From Verrucomicrobiales bacterium (GTDB taxonomy: Bacteria; Verrucomicrobiota; Verrucomicrobiia; Verrucomicrobiales; DEV007), in assembly GCA_013911195.1 (NCBI GenBank), contig JACETS010000043.1, positions 1-16,092 on the forward strand: a stretch of DNA of 16,092 bases, given 5' to 3'. Position 1 is the first letter of the stretch; every line of letters starts with the position of its first letter. Under the pieces are notes generated by a model. That model saw only the letters and a program-made list of their open reading frames with translations. It made no database searches and was not told the DNA's origin. Positions 1 through 8,270 of the stretch are shown here, in pieces. Both the position numbers and the translations under genes were made by a program.

Positions 1-20
1 AAGTATTATATAGGAAATAG

Positions 21-26
21 TATAAT
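21..26 (+). promoter_or_regulatory. Possible -10 box of hslO
   Basis: A perfect TATAAT lies 30 bases before the Hsp33 start codon, a sensible distance for a sigma-70 -10 element with a short leader. The window begins too close upstream to show a convincing -35 element, and the surroundings are AT-rich, so a chance match is quite possible. Confidence 0.3.
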
Positions 27-56
27 AGAAAAGAGCCGAATATAAGTTCTTAAATA

Positions 57-845
57 ATGACAGAAAACAATTTATCAGAAGATAGCATGGTTGAAGTGAG
101 GTGCTACTTCGTTAGACACAGGAACGCCCTCGCGGTTCGTGCCAATTTTTCTCCAATTTATATGGATCATTATCTTCATCTTCTCGAGAATCAGATCAAA
201 TCAGAACAAGATAATGACCAAAAACTAAAAGATGCACTCGCAGGATGTGCATTACATCTAGCCTCAAAACCTTGGGGCGAGGTCAGTGCTTGGACAATTC
301 ATTTCGCAAATCCGCTCATCAATATTTTTGTTACAGGCAATAGCAATGAAAGAAATTTAATAGGCAGAGTATTTACAGAGGATATTAGAGATGACCAAAA
401 AAATCTTTTCATCGCACAAGTCAACAACTTCCCAAAAGAGCCTAGAAGAAGCGTCATTGAATTCAATCCAGATAATTCAATGTTTAAGATAATTGAAAAT
501 TATTATCTACAAAGCGAACAAAGATTGGCTCGTTTCTTTAATTATTCTGAAGAGGAATTTGTTTTTATAACAGCTCAACCTGATTGCGATGAGGAATGGT
601 TATCATCATTATCCGATTCAAAAATTAAAACGCTCGACAAAGACGAAGAGCTTAGCCTTTTAGAGAAAAGATATTACCGCTACCATTGTGGTTGCACTAA
701 ACAAAGAATCCTCCGCGCATTAATGAATGCAAATAAAGAAGAAGTCTTTGGAGAGGAGGAATCAATTTCAATTGAATGTCCTCGTTGCGCTAAAAGAATT
801 CCGATCAATGTTAAGGAATTCGAAGAGATGAAAGAATCTAATTAA
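57..845 (+). CDS. hslO: Hsp33 redox-regulated chaperone
   Basis: Cytoplasmic holdase chaperone that is switched on by oxidation and protects unfolding proteins during oxidative and heat stress. The 262 residues match the Hsp33 plan. An N-terminal substrate-binding domain contains the family-like stretch RNALAVRANFSPIYMDHYL (about residues 23-41). It is followed by a linker and a C-terminal zinc domain with C211-x-C213 and C241-x-x-C244, the four-cysteine redox switch; all four cysteines are present, so it should be functional. It is somewhat shorter than the usual roughly 290 residues. The ATG at 57 is chosen because the conserved domain begins soon after it; no Shine-Dalgarno sequence is visible. 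Its stop codon overlaps that of the convergent symporter gene (TTAA shared between strands), leaving no room for a terminator between them. Family assignment rests on the zinc motif and overall sequence. Confidence 0.9.
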   Translation: MTENNLSEDSMVEVRCYFVRHRNALAVRANFSPIYMDHYLHLLENQIKSEQDNDQKLKDALAGCALHLASKPWGEVSAWTIHFANPLINIFVTGNSNERNLIGRVFTEDIRDDQKNLFIAQVNNFPKEPRRSVIEFNPDNSMFKIIENYYLQSEQRLARFFNYSEEEFVFITAQPDCDEEWLSSLSDSKIKTLDKDEELSLLEKRYYRYHCGCTKQRILRALMNANKEEVFGEEESISIECPRCAKRIPINVKEFEEMKESN

Positions 846-2611
846 ACTTCCTCAACATTTGGAAGTCTTATATCGTCGACTAATTCTTGAACTTCTTGAG
901 GGGTCTCTTTTGTCATCTTAGACACAACATAAGCAACCAAAAAATTAACTATTGCTCCAACGGCTCCAAATGCTTTTGGAGTGATACCAAAGAACCAATT
1001 TTCTTGCATCCCCCCCAAATACGAGGTGCTAGCAATAAACATGACACCATGATGTTGGAAAACATATAGCAACGTCACACCAATACCAGCAATCATCCCT
1101 GCTATTGCACCTTCACGATTAATTCTCTTTATAAAGATACCCATGATAAGAACCGGAAAAATTGATGAAGCCGCTAAACCAAAAGCCATCGCAACGGTTC
1201 CTGCAGCAAAGTCAGGTGGATTGATACCCAAATAACCAGCCAATGCAATCGCTCCAATCATTGATAACCGGCCAGCATTGAGTTCCTGGCGATCAGATAT
1301 ATTGGGCATAAGGATGCCTTTTAATAAATCATGAGAAACTGACGATGAAATAGCGAGCAGTAATCCAGCTGCAGTAGACAAAGCAGCAGCCAAACCTCCC
1401 GCCACAACTAGCGCAATAACCCATCCCGGCAAATCAGCTATCTCTGGATTTGCCAAAACCATGATATCATTATCAATATTCACCATCTCATTCCCTTTCC
1501 ACCCATAACCAGCAGCAACGTCAGAAAATTCTTTATTTGAATCATTGTAGTATTGGATACGCCCATCTCCATTCTTATCTTCGTACTTCAGAAGACCAGT
1601 ATTTTCCCACTTATCAAACCAATCAGGAAGTTTAGTGATTTCAATATTCCCTGAGGCTACTCCAACTTTGTCAGTTTGGATTGTTTTAGTAAAATTCAGT
1701 CTAGCCATAGCTGCCACTGCAGGAGCTGTTGTATAAAGAATAGCAATGAAAACTAATGCCCAACCCGCAGAAAGACGAGCATCACTTACTTTTTTAACAG
1801 TGAAGAATCTAATAATAACGTGTGGTAATCCTGCGGTGCCAATCATCAAAGAAAGCGTAAAAGCAAACATGTTCAATTTACTACCCATGACAGCGTTGGT
1901 GTATTGGCCAAATCCAAGATCGGTAATCACGGTATCCAACTTTTGTAATAAGGGAGTACCGTCTTCTTTATAATCCCCAATAAGTCCCAACTGAGGAATT
2001 GGATTACCCGTCAGTTCTAAGGAAATAAAAATCGCAGGCACGGTAAATGCAAAAATCAAAACAACGTACTGAGCAATCTGAGTATATGTAATCCCCTTCA
2101 TTCCTCCTAGAACTGCGTAAAAGAATACAATCCCCATTCCAACTAACAAGCCGGTAGTTATATCTGTTTCAAGAAATCTAGAGAATGCGATACCAACACC
2201 TCTCATCTGTCCAATCACATAAGTAACAGAGACCAAAATTAGACAAAGAACTGCAACAAGTCTGGCGGTTTTAGAGTAAAAACGCTCACCGATAAATTCC
2301 GGGACGGTAAATTTTCCGTACTTTCGAAGGTACGGCGCCACTAAAAAGGCCAACAATACGTAACCTCCAGTCCACCCCATCAGAAAGACTGATCCCCCAT
2401 AACCTGAGAAAGCAATAATACCTGCCATGGATAGAAATGAAGCAGCACTCATCCAGTCTGCAGCCGTAGCCATACCGTTGGATAATGGACTTATATTTCC
2501 ACCTGCGACGTAAAATTCTTTAGTTGATTTAGCCCTACTCCAAATAGCAATGCCTATGTAAAGAGCAAAGGTAAAACCGACAATTAAATAGGTCCAAGTT
2601 TTAACATCCAT
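842..2611 (-). CDS. Sodium:solute symporter, VC_2705-type large subunit
   Basis: Inner-membrane transporter of the SSS family, using a sodium gradient to import a small solute. The substrate cannot be read from the sequence; acetate or other short organic acids are common for relatives. The 589 residues hold many hydrophobic helices. Typical SSS segments include FYVAGGNISPLSNGMATAADW (residues 33-53, first helices), the GGMKG turn (169-173) and a Ser/Thr-rich helix around 410-428 that in the family contributes to sodium binding. A hydrophilic loop at about 326-392 contains DKNGDGRIQYYN (345-356), which reads like an EF-hand calcium loop ending in Asn rather than Glu. It is the second gene of an operon: its ATG overlaps the stop of the small-subunit gene and is preceded by a good Shine-Dalgarno. 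The pairing with a DUF4212 protein is the hallmark of this subfamily rather than of classical ActP acetate permease. Confidence 0.9.
   Translation of the reverse strand: MDVKTWTYLIVGFTFALYIGIAIWSRAKSTKEFYVAGGNISPLSNGMATAADWMSAASFLSMAGIIAFSGYGGSVFLMGWTGGYVLLAFLVAPYLRKYGKFTVPEFIGERFYSKTARLVAVLCLILVSVTYVIGQMRGVGIAFSRFLETDITTGLLVGMGIVFFYAVLGGMKGITYTQIAQYVVLIFAFTVPAIFISLELTGNPIPQLGLIGDYKEDGTPLLQKLDTVITDLGFGQYTNAVMGSKLNMFAFTLSLMIGTAGLPHVIIRFFTVKKVSDARLSAGWALVFIAILYTTAPAVAAMARLNFTKTIQTDKVGVASGNIEITKLPDWFDKWENTGLLKYEDKNGDGRIQYYNDSNKEFSDVAAGYGWKGNEMVNIDNDIMVLANPEIADLPGWVIALVVAGGLAAALSTAAGLLLAISSSVSHDLLKGILMPNISDRQELNAGRLSMIGAIALAGYLGINPPDFAAGTVAMAFGLAASSIFPVLIMGIFIKRINREGAIAGMIAGIGVTLLYVFQHHGVMFIASTSYLGGMQENWFFGITPKAFGAVGAIVNFLVAYVVSKMTKETPQEVQELVDDIRLPNVEEV
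846..866 (-). terminator. Weak hairpin at 3' end of symporter gene
   Basis: ACTTCC (846-851) and GGAAGT (861-866) form a perfect 6-bp stem with a 9-base loop, lying in the last codons of the symporter gene. Read on the minus strand it is followed by TTTAATTAG, a broken T-run. It could act as a terminator for the symporter transcript, or as a weak one for hslO in the other direction. The stem is short, so this is a tentative call. Confidence 0.25.
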
Positions 2612-2961
2612 TATGACTTCTCCTCTCTATCAGTTAGAATTTCATTACGCTTGATATGACTAGCTGCATACTGATTTTCGAGACGATTCATCAATCGAAC
2701 ATAAATAAAAATAAGCGCTACAAAGACATATATAGAACCTTGCTGTGCCATCCAAAACCCAAACCCAGCACCTCCAATTTTTATCTCGTTCAATGCTTCT
2801 ACAAACAAGATGCCACAGCCGTAAGAAACAATAAACCACACGGTCAATAGAATTAATACACATGAAATATTTTTCTTCCAGTACTGCTCCTTCGTCATAT
2901 ACTGATCATTAGGACTTGAGGAGATATCCTTCGAAGCGATTTCTTTTTCCTTTTTATTCAT
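2611..2961 (-). CDS. Symporter small subunit (DUF4212 family)
   Basis: Small membrane protein that accompanies VC_2705-type sodium:solute symporters, presumably as an obligatory partner; its precise role is not established. The 116 residues have a hydrophilic N-terminal tail, then the conserved YWKKN motif (27-31) entering a first membrane helix (about 33-54). A second segment carries GFWMAQQGSIYVFVALIFIY (about 68-87), and the protein ends MNRLENQY. The aromatic-rich GFW(x)AQQGS stretch is highly characteristic of the family. It is the promoter-proximal gene of the pair and its TAA overlaps the ATG of the large subunit as TAATG, which implies coupled translation. The start at 2961 has no Shine-Dalgarno; an internal Met at residue 22 (just before KEQYW) is an alternative start that would keep the whole conserved domain. 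Confidence 0.88.
   Translation of the reverse strand: MNKKEKEIASKDISSSPNDQYMTKEQYWKKNISCVLILLTVWFIVSYGCGILFVEALNEIKIGGAGFGFWMAQQGSIYVFVALIFIYVRLMNRLENQYAASHIKRNEILTDREEKS
2620..2624 (-). promoter_or_regulatory. Shine-Dalgarno of symporter large subunit
   Basis: AGGAG on the minus strand, 8 bases before the ATG at 2611 and inside the last codons of the small-subunit gene. It is one of only two clear Shine-Dalgarno sequences in the window and supports the chosen start of the large subunit. Confidence 0.7.
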
Positions 2962-3057
2962 GGGGGTAAAATAAGATTATTAAATAGAAAATCCGCAAAT
3001 ATACTTGGGGTAAAGATCACTTAATCCTAATATATCAATTTGTTCAATGAAATGCTT

Positions 3058-3063
3058 TATAAT
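3058..3063 (+). promoter_or_regulatory. Possible -10 box of the ligase gene
   Basis: A perfect TATAAT 44 bases before the ATG at 3108, in the 146-base divergent gap between the symporter small subunit and the ligase. No -35 hexamer at 16-18 bases spacing is convincing. The region is AT-rich, so it is only a candidate start region for the four-gene plus-strand series. Confidence 0.3.
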
Positions 3064-3107
3064 TCCTTCAATTAGAAGCTCTAAAGACCAATAAAACTCT
3101 CTTTAAA

Positions 3108-5270
3108 ATGTCATCAAACTTTAAAAAAGAACCAAAATCGACAAATTACAGACAATTTGGAGATGTTCCTAAATTATCAGAAGACACATATATAATAATT
3201 CCAAATCGGATCTCCAAGTCAGACATTGATCGTATTCAATTATCGGCAGATAAAAAAGAGTTGGAGCTTGTTTTACTCATTGATAAGAAAAATCAAAGCT
3301 TAGAGGATTTAGATATAAAAGAAGATGATGATAAGGTTTTACTTTATGACTTTGACCACGGTAGTACCGATGAACTCAATTCTCTGATTAATAATCATAT
3401 TTCGAAAAGCCAAATCATTGTTTTTATTCCAGGCAATTACACAGTGCTCAAGGGGGCAAATTTTCACTTCCCGTCAGACCAGGTCAAAAAGATTCTAGAT
3501 ATTGGGTTACCAGTGATTCCTTTATTTATTGAGAAACTATCAGAAACGCAATTATCTATCGAAAAGAACGATGAGAATATTCACTCCTATGGAGATCCTA
3601 TAGAGTCAGAAAACTTAAACTTAGCAGCATTTCAAGAATCATTACTAATAGCTGGGGAAAAAGCGTTCAGTAGTCATACTGCCTTTGAAAACTCGTTAGT
3701 GTTCTCAATACTAAAAGGTCTAAAATTACATGCTAAAAGTACTTCCATATTTGATGGCAATGACGGGTCAGAACTAAAATTTACAAAAGTTTTTGGTGCT
3801 GGTGCTGCTCTAAGTAAAATTATAAATAAAGCCACAAATTCCAATCGAGTTGGCATTGTATTACCTCCTGGAAAAGGTGGATTAGTTGCCAATCTAGCAG
3901 TTCTACTTTCAGGAAAAGTTCCAGTTAATCTCAACTTTACCGCAGGATCAGATGCCATTGAATCGTCAATTAAACAAGCAGGACTAGATCAAATCATTAC
4001 CGCACAAGCATTTGTAGACAAATATCCAAACTTCCCTTGGCCAGCGAAAAATAAGATTCTTCTTATTGAGAAAATATTACCTGGCCTCAAGCCAAAAATT
4101 ATTTTCTGGTTAATCGCATTAAAGATCTTTTCTGCCAAACGGCTAGCATCAATGCTTTGCCTCCCCACAAAAGGCGGTAATGATGAAGCCGTTCTGCTTT
4201 TCACTAGTGGAAGTTCAGGAAACCCGAAAGGCGTTGTCCTTTCTCACAAAAATATACTTTCAAATGTGACACAATTTGGCAGCCGTCTTGACCTCGACCA
4301 TGATGATAAGATCCTTGGATGCTTACCCCTGTTTCACAGCTTTGGATCAACAGTTACCTTATGGTATCCAATGCTTGAAGGTATAGACCTCGTCACCTAT
4401 CCGAGTCCACTAGAGCCTCCAAAATTAGCGGAGCTTATTGAAGAGTACAAAGTAACTTTACTACTTGCTACACCAACATTCCTCCGTGGATACATGAGAA
4501 GAGTTGATCCTGAAAAGCTGGATACCATTAAATTTGTTGTCACTGGTGCGGAAAAATTACCCAAAAGATTAGCAGAAGCTTTTGAAAGTAAATTTCAGAA
4601 GAAAGTCATGGAGGGATATGGTTTAACCGAGACCTCACCAGTAACTAACGTCAATATTCCTAATGTAGCCGCTCAAGACAAATCTGAATTAATTAAAAGC
4701 GAGAGATTTGGTTCAGTTGGTCAATTTTTGCCCGGCATAGCGGTAAAAATAACAGAACCAAATGATGACTCCCCCTTGCCTATTGATTCGAGTGGAATGA
4801 TTTGGCTTCGTGGCCCAAACATATTTAAAGAGTATCTAAATTTAGCCAGTCAAACTAAGGAAGTTATAAAAGATGGTTGGTTTCGAACTGGAGACATCGG
4901 CAGAGTTGATGAGGATGGCTTTCTTTACATCGAAGGAAGACTTTCTCGATTTTCCAAGATCGCCGGAGAAATGGTTCCTCACGAAACGGTAGAATCTCAT
5001 ATTAATAAGGCTCTCGGTTATGACTCTGAGGATGAGAAAAAAATAGCTGTGATTGGCATTCCTGATGAAGCAAAAGGTGAAGCTCTAATACTCTTAAGTA
5101 CGGAGGAAATGAGTGATGAATCAGTGAAATCTCTTAGACAAAAACTTCTAGATTCGGGCGTTGCCGCTTTATGGATTCCCAAAAAAATCATTAAAGTTGA
5201 TTCCATTCCTTCATTAGCATCTGGAAAATTAGACATCAAAGGCTGTGAAGACCTAGCCAAAAATCATTAA
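3108..5270 (+). CDS. Aas-like acyl/AMP ligase with degenerate PlsC domain
   Basis: Predicted to activate a fatty acid with ATP to acyl-AMP and pass it to a thiol carrier (ACP or CoA). The 720 residues split in two. Residues ~340-720 form an ANL adenylating enzyme: P-loop LLFTSGSSGNPKG (363-375), GYGLTETSP (503-511), GWFRTGDIG (590-598), GRLSRFSKIAGE (610-621) and the catalytic lysine in SGKLD (K707). This part resembles the acyl-ACP synthetase half of Aas. Residues ~25-190 look like a PlsC acyltransferase in outline: PNRISKSD (32-39) sits where NHxSxxD is expected, FIPGN (106-110) where FPEG is expected, and LPVIPLFI (134-141) matches the late strand. The catalytic His is Arg34 and the phosphate-binding motif is lost, so transfer to lysophospholipid is unlikely. 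A membrane-associated hydrophobic stretch lies near 330-342. First of four co-directional genes, 17 bases before the methyltransferase. Confidence 0.85.
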   Translation: MSSNFKKEPKSTNYRQFGDVPKLSEDTYIIIPNRISKSDIDRIQLSADKKELELVLLIDKKNQSLEDLDIKEDDDKVLLYDFDHGSTDELNSLINNHISKSQIIVFIPGNYTVLKGANFHFPSDQVKKILDIGLPVIPLFIEKLSETQLSIEKNDENIHSYGDPIESENLNLAAFQESLLIAGEKAFSSHTAFENSLVFSILKGLKLHAKSTSIFDGNDGSELKFTKVFGAGAALSKIINKATNSNRVGIVLPPGKGGLVANLAVLLSGKVPVNLNFTAGSDAIESSIKQAGLDQIITAQAFVDKYPNFPWPAKNKILLIEKILPGLKPKIIFWLIALKIFSAKRLASMLCLPTKGGNDEAVLLFTSGSSGNPKGVVLSHKNILSNVTQFGSRLDLDHDDKILGCLPLFHSFGSTVTLWYPMLEGIDLVTYPSPLEPPKLAELIEEYKVTLLLATPTFLRGYMRRVDPEKLDTIKFVVTGAEKLPKRLAEAFESKFQKKVMEGYGLTETSPVTNVNIPNVAAQDKSELIKSERFGSVGQFLPGIAVKITEPNDDSPLPIDSSGMIWLRGPNIFKEYLNLASQTKEVIKDGWFRTGDIGRVDEDGFLYIEGRLSRFSKIAGEMVPHETVESHINKALGYDSEDEKKIAVIGIPDEAKGEALILLSTEEMSDESVKSLRQKLLDSGVAALWIPKKIIKVDSIPSLASGKLDIKGCEDLAKNH

Positions 5271-5287
5271 ACAGTGACTCCCCTTCA

Positions 5288-6319
5288 GTGAACAAACTGG
5301 CAGAACATTTAAAAACCTTAGGTCAAATATCGTTCCGAGATTTCATGAAAATAGCACTTTATGATGAAAATCATGGCTATTACACCAAAAACATTAGAAC
5401 CGTTGGGAGAAGCGGAGATTTCTCAACGCTGGCGACTATCAATGACACATTAGCAAAGTCCATAGGCTCATGGATTACGGATAGGTGGAAACGAAGCAAG
5501 CAACTCAAAGGTAACATTATCGAAATTGGTGCTGGTGATGGATCACTCGCTGAAAAAGTTCTGAAAAATTTAAAACTATGGGGCAGATTTGGTTTGAGAT
5601 ATCATATCGTTGAGACATCACCTAAATTATCTCAAATTCAGAAGGACCATCTAAGAAATCGAAAGTTTATAGTTTGGCATAAAAGGATGGAGGATGCCCT
5701 TACAGCTTGCTCAGGAAAGGCATTAATTTTGTCTAACGAACTGATAGATGCATTCCCGGCAGAGCTCATTAAATGGAATAAAAATGAAAAGAAATGGCAT
5801 CAAGTAATGGTGAAACCGGAAAACGATTCCTGGGATATTTCTCTGGGAAAAGAGTATAAAGTTAATAATGAATCATCAATCGCCGGTTATGAGGATTTAA
5901 CAGATGGTCAGATCATTGAAAGGCACGACGATTTTCTTTCATGGTTTCACAATTGGAGCGTTTTATGGAAACAAGGTCATATGCTTACAATCGATTATGG
6001 TGAAACGTTTCCTCAATTATATTACCGTCGCCCAAAAGGAACCATTAGATCGTATTATTTCCAGCAAAGATACGAAAGCCTTCAGGAAATATTAAGCAGA
6101 CCAGGACTTCAAGACATAACCGCAGATGTGGATTTCACGGACATTAGACTACGAATGAAATCAGAAACTGTTGAAGAAATTAAATACATTAAACAATCTG
6201 AATTCATTAATGCTCACACTACAAAATTAGCAAAATTAGATCCAAGTATTTCAGAGGATGGAGCGGGGTCAGCATTTAAGGTTCTTTGGCATCAAAAAGT
6301 TCCAAAAAAAGAGAATTAG
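5288..6319 (+). CDS. MidA/NDUFAF7-type SAM-dependent methyltransferase
   Basis: Class I methyltransferase of the PF02636 family. The mitochondrial member methylates an arginine of complex I; bacterial targets are mostly unknown, so the substrate here is open. Visible landmarks in the 343 residues are the N-terminal signature FRDFMKIALYDENHGYY (16-32), GRSGDFST (40-47), the SAM-binding glycine loop IEIGAGDGSLA (78-88), SNELIDAFP (149-157), and the late motif where a DYGE segment is followed by a GTIRSYY and a QDITADVDFT stretch. All match the family in order and spacing. The start is a GTG at 5288, chosen because the next in-frame ATG (codon 20) would cut into the conserved FRDFM signature. 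No Shine-Dalgarno is visible, and the 17-base gap after the ligase suggests cotranscription. Confidence 0.88.
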   Translation: MNKLAEHLKTLGQISFRDFMKIALYDENHGYYTKNIRTVGRSGDFSTLATINDTLAKSIGSWITDRWKRSKQLKGNIIEIGAGDGSLAEKVLKNLKLWGRFGLRYHIVETSPKLSQIQKDHLRNRKFIVWHKRMEDALTACSGKALILSNELIDAFPAELIKWNKNEKKWHQVMVKPENDSWDISLGKEYKVNNESSIAGYEDLTDGQIIERHDDFLSWFHNWSVLWKQGHMLTIDYGETFPQLYYRRPKGTIRSYYFQQRYESLQEILSRPGLQDITADVDFTDIRLRMKSETVEEIKYIKQSEFINAHTTKLAKLDPSISEDGAGSAFKVLWHQKVPKKEN

Positions 6320-6356
6320 ATCTTTATATATTCTCTCAAGTTGCAAAAATTTCTAA

Positions 6357-7337
6357 ATGGACCGAAAAAAATTTATCGCTTCACTCTCATTAGCTTCAAC
6401 TGCTCATATTTCTAGTGCTTCTGGACATAAGTATATGAACCGTGAACGTCTAGATCGACTTCAAGGTTCGGCAAAAAAATTCTCAGGATTTAGATTGGCT
6501 CATATTACGGATCCTCATATTTACCCAAAAAACCAGGCACCTGAAAAAATGGCCGATGCTTTAAGGCATATTCAAACCCAAAAAAAAACACCAGTAGGAA
6601 TCTTGAGTGGTGGCGATTCAATAATGGATGCATTAGGTGCATCCAAAGAGTATACGCGTGAACAATGGAAATTGTGGCATGAAGTAATCGACACTGAGGT
6701 AAAGGTACCGTTTTACCCCTGCATAGGAAATCATGACGTCTGGGGATGGGCGATGAAAGAAGGCCAAGCCAATGGAGGCGATTATGGAAAAAAATGGGCA
6801 ATGGACGAATTGAAACTAAAGGAAAGATTCTATTCATTCAGTATTGAAAACTGGGAGTTCATCGTACTGGATAGTGTGTATCCTTCATTCAAATCAGGAA
6901 GTGGTTATACTGCGCGAATTGATGAACAACAGTTTAAATGGTTAGAAAATAAACTGAAAAGTATACCAAAAGAAAAACACATTTGCTTTCTTTCTCATAT
7001 ACCAATAATAAGTTTCTGCCCTTTCTTCGATGGAATGAATGAGGAAAAAGGGAAACCAAATGGATGGCTTGTTCCTCATGAATGGATGCATATGGATGCC
7101 CGAAGGATAAAAGATTTATTTAAAAATTTTTCCAATATACGAGCATGTATCAGTGGTCATATCCATCTTCAGGATTCTGTTGAATACCTTGACATTAAAT
7201 ACTTTTGCAACGGCGCCCTCTGCGGAAATTGGTGGAACCCAAATCATCCTAAATATCAGGAATTTGGACCTGCCTATGCAATGCTTGATTTTTCAAATAC
7301 AGGAGAAGTCACATGCACCATGACTCCATATCAATAA
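6357..7337 (+). CDS. Calcineurin-like metallophosphoesterase, probably exported
   Basis: Two-metal phosphoesterase that hydrolyses a phosphomonoester or diester; substrate unknown. The full metal-ligand set is present: TDPH (D52, H54), GGD (D87), GNHD (N125, H126), SHIP (H214) and GHIH (H268, H270). The N-terminus MDRKKFIASLSLASTAHISSASG looks like a short export signal. It has the general shape of a Tat signal (basic residues, then F and a mild hydrophobic stretch), but with Arg-Lys instead of twin arginine, so Tat export is uncertain. A loop at ~220-250 rich in His, Trp and Gly probably shapes the substrate site. Third gene of the plus-strand series, 37 bases after the methyltransferase and 64 before the epimerase. 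Similar secreted phosphoesterases paired with TIM-barrel isomerases occur in sugar-use loci, which is context only. Confidence 0.85.
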   Translation: MDRKKFIASLSLASTAHISSASGHKYMNRERLDRLQGSAKKFSGFRLAHITDPHIYPKNQAPEKMADALRHIQTQKKTPVGILSGGDSIMDALGASKEYTREQWKLWHEVIDTEVKVPFYPCIGNHDVWGWAMKEGQANGGDYGKKWAMDELKLKERFYSFSIENWEFIVLDSVYPSFKSGSGYTARIDEQQFKWLENKLKSIPKEKHICFLSHIPIISFCPFFDGMNEEKGKPNGWLVPHEWMHMDARRIKDLFKNFSNIRACISGHIHLQDSVEYLDIKYFCNGALCGNWWNPNHPKYQEFGPAYAMLDFSNTGEVTCTMTPYQ

Positions 7338-7363
7338 TAAATAAGAATAACGCTCATCTATCC

Positions 7364-7369
7364 TTGACA
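7364..7369 (+). promoter_or_regulatory. Consensus -35 hexamer before epimerase gene
   Basis: A perfect TTGACA in the 64-base gap before the epimerase start. The only -10-like hexamer, TAAGAT at 7384-7389, is 14 bases away, shorter than usual. It may be an internal promoter allowing the epimerase gene to be expressed separately, or a chance match. Confidence 0.25.
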
Positions 7370-7401
7370 GTTATCCGAGATAATAAGATGTCTGATTAAT
7401 C

Positions 7402-8217
7402 ATGAAATTTGCTTTATGTAACGAAACTTATGGTGGATGGGATTTCAAAGCAACCTGTGACCACATTGCTATGAGCGGTTATCAGGGTGTTGAAATAGCA
7501 CCATTTACTTTGAAAGATGACCCTCGAGAAATCTCAGAAAAAGAGGCTGAAGAAATTGGAAAAGATGCGACATCCTCTGGTTTAGAGGTCGTTGGATTAC
7601 ACTGGTTACTCGTTAAACCTTCATGGCTTCATTTAACAACCGACGACGCATTACTTCGCAAGGACACCATCATTTTCGGAAAACATCTTGCACGAATTTG
7701 TGCAGCAATGGGAGGTAAGGTCATGGTCTGGGGCAGCCCTCAACAACGAAACATTTCACCAGATTGGGATAGAAATGAAGCAAAGAAAAGAGCAGCAGAT
7801 GTTCTCAGCAATATATCAGAAACAGCACATGAACTAGGTGTTACAATTGCTATGGAACCTCTAGCCAAGAAAGAAACTAACTTTCTCAATACCGCCGAAG
7901 AGACGATTGAACTTATTCAGTTAGTCGATAGTCCTGCTTGCCGACTTCACCTTGACGTAAAAGCAATGAGTGATGAATCTAAGTCCATACCTGAAATAAT
8001 AAAAGATAGTCAAAACTATATAGCTCACTTCCACGCAAATGACCCAAACCTGAGAGGGCCTGGAACTGGGGACGTAAAATATGACCCCATAGTTGATGCT
8101 TTACGTTCCATTGAATATAATAAATATATTTCTGTTGAGGTCTTTGATTACACTCCAGATCCTGAAACGATTGCAACTGAGAGTATCAATTTCCTTAAAA
8201 CAGTATTTTCAAAATAA
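7402..8217 (+). CDS. Sugar phosphate isomerase/epimerase-like TIM barrel protein
   Basis: Member of the AP-endonuclease-2/xylose-isomerase-like TIM barrel superfamily, of the kind that epimerises or isomerises ketoses, inosose or related sugars using one divalent metal. The four expected metal ligands are visible at strand ends: E152 in AMEPL, D185 in LHLDVKAM, H211 in HFHAND and E246 in SVEVFDY. The first strand and loop (MKFALCNETYGGW) and GYQGVEIAPF (26-35) are also typical. Its 271 residues are the normal size, and no signal peptide is present, so it is cytoplasmic. The exact sugar cannot be inferred. Last gene of the plus-strand series; it converges on the LysM gene, with the terminator hairpin 4 bases after its stop. 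No Shine-Dalgarno is seen before the ATG. Confidence 0.85.
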   Translation: MKFALCNETYGGWDFKATCDHIAMSGYQGVEIAPFTLKDDPREISEKEAEEIGKDATSSGLEVVGLHWLLVKPSWLHLTTDDALLRKDTIIFGKHLARICAAMGGKVMVWGSPQQRNISPDWDRNEAKKRAADVLSNISETAHELGVTIAMEPLAKKETNFLNTAEETIELIQLVDSPACRLHLDVKAMSDESKSIPEIIKDSQNYIAHFHANDPNLRGPGTGDVKYDPIVDALRSIEYNKYISVEVFDYTPDPETIATESINFLKTVFSK

Positions 8218-8220
8218 AAA

Positions 8221-8249
8221 AGGCAGCTACTCCATAAAAGTAACTGCCT
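8221..8249 (-). terminator. Intrinsic terminator of the LysM gene, perhaps bidirectional
   Basis: AGGCAG (8221-8226) pairs with CTGCCT (8244-8249), and TAC (8228-8230) with GTA (8240-8242), around one C/A mismatch with a 9-base loop. Read on the minus strand the stem is followed directly by TTTTTATTTT, the classic U-tract, so it ends the LysM transcript. In the plus direction it sits just after the epimerase stop but lacks a T-run, so it would be weaker there. Confidence 0.75.
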
Positions 8250-8270
8250 AGATGATAAATAATGGAAAGA

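Noticed and set aside
842..2611. Naming the symporter ActP (acetate permease)
   Set aside because: The DUF4212 partner, the hydrophilic loop and the sequence style point to the VC_2705 subfamily; the substrate is not shown by the sequence.
6505..6837. 110-codon open frame antisense to the phosphoesterase gene
   Set aside because: The opposite strand carries a complete set of phosphoesterase motifs; the antisense product has no recognisable features and is a shadow frame.
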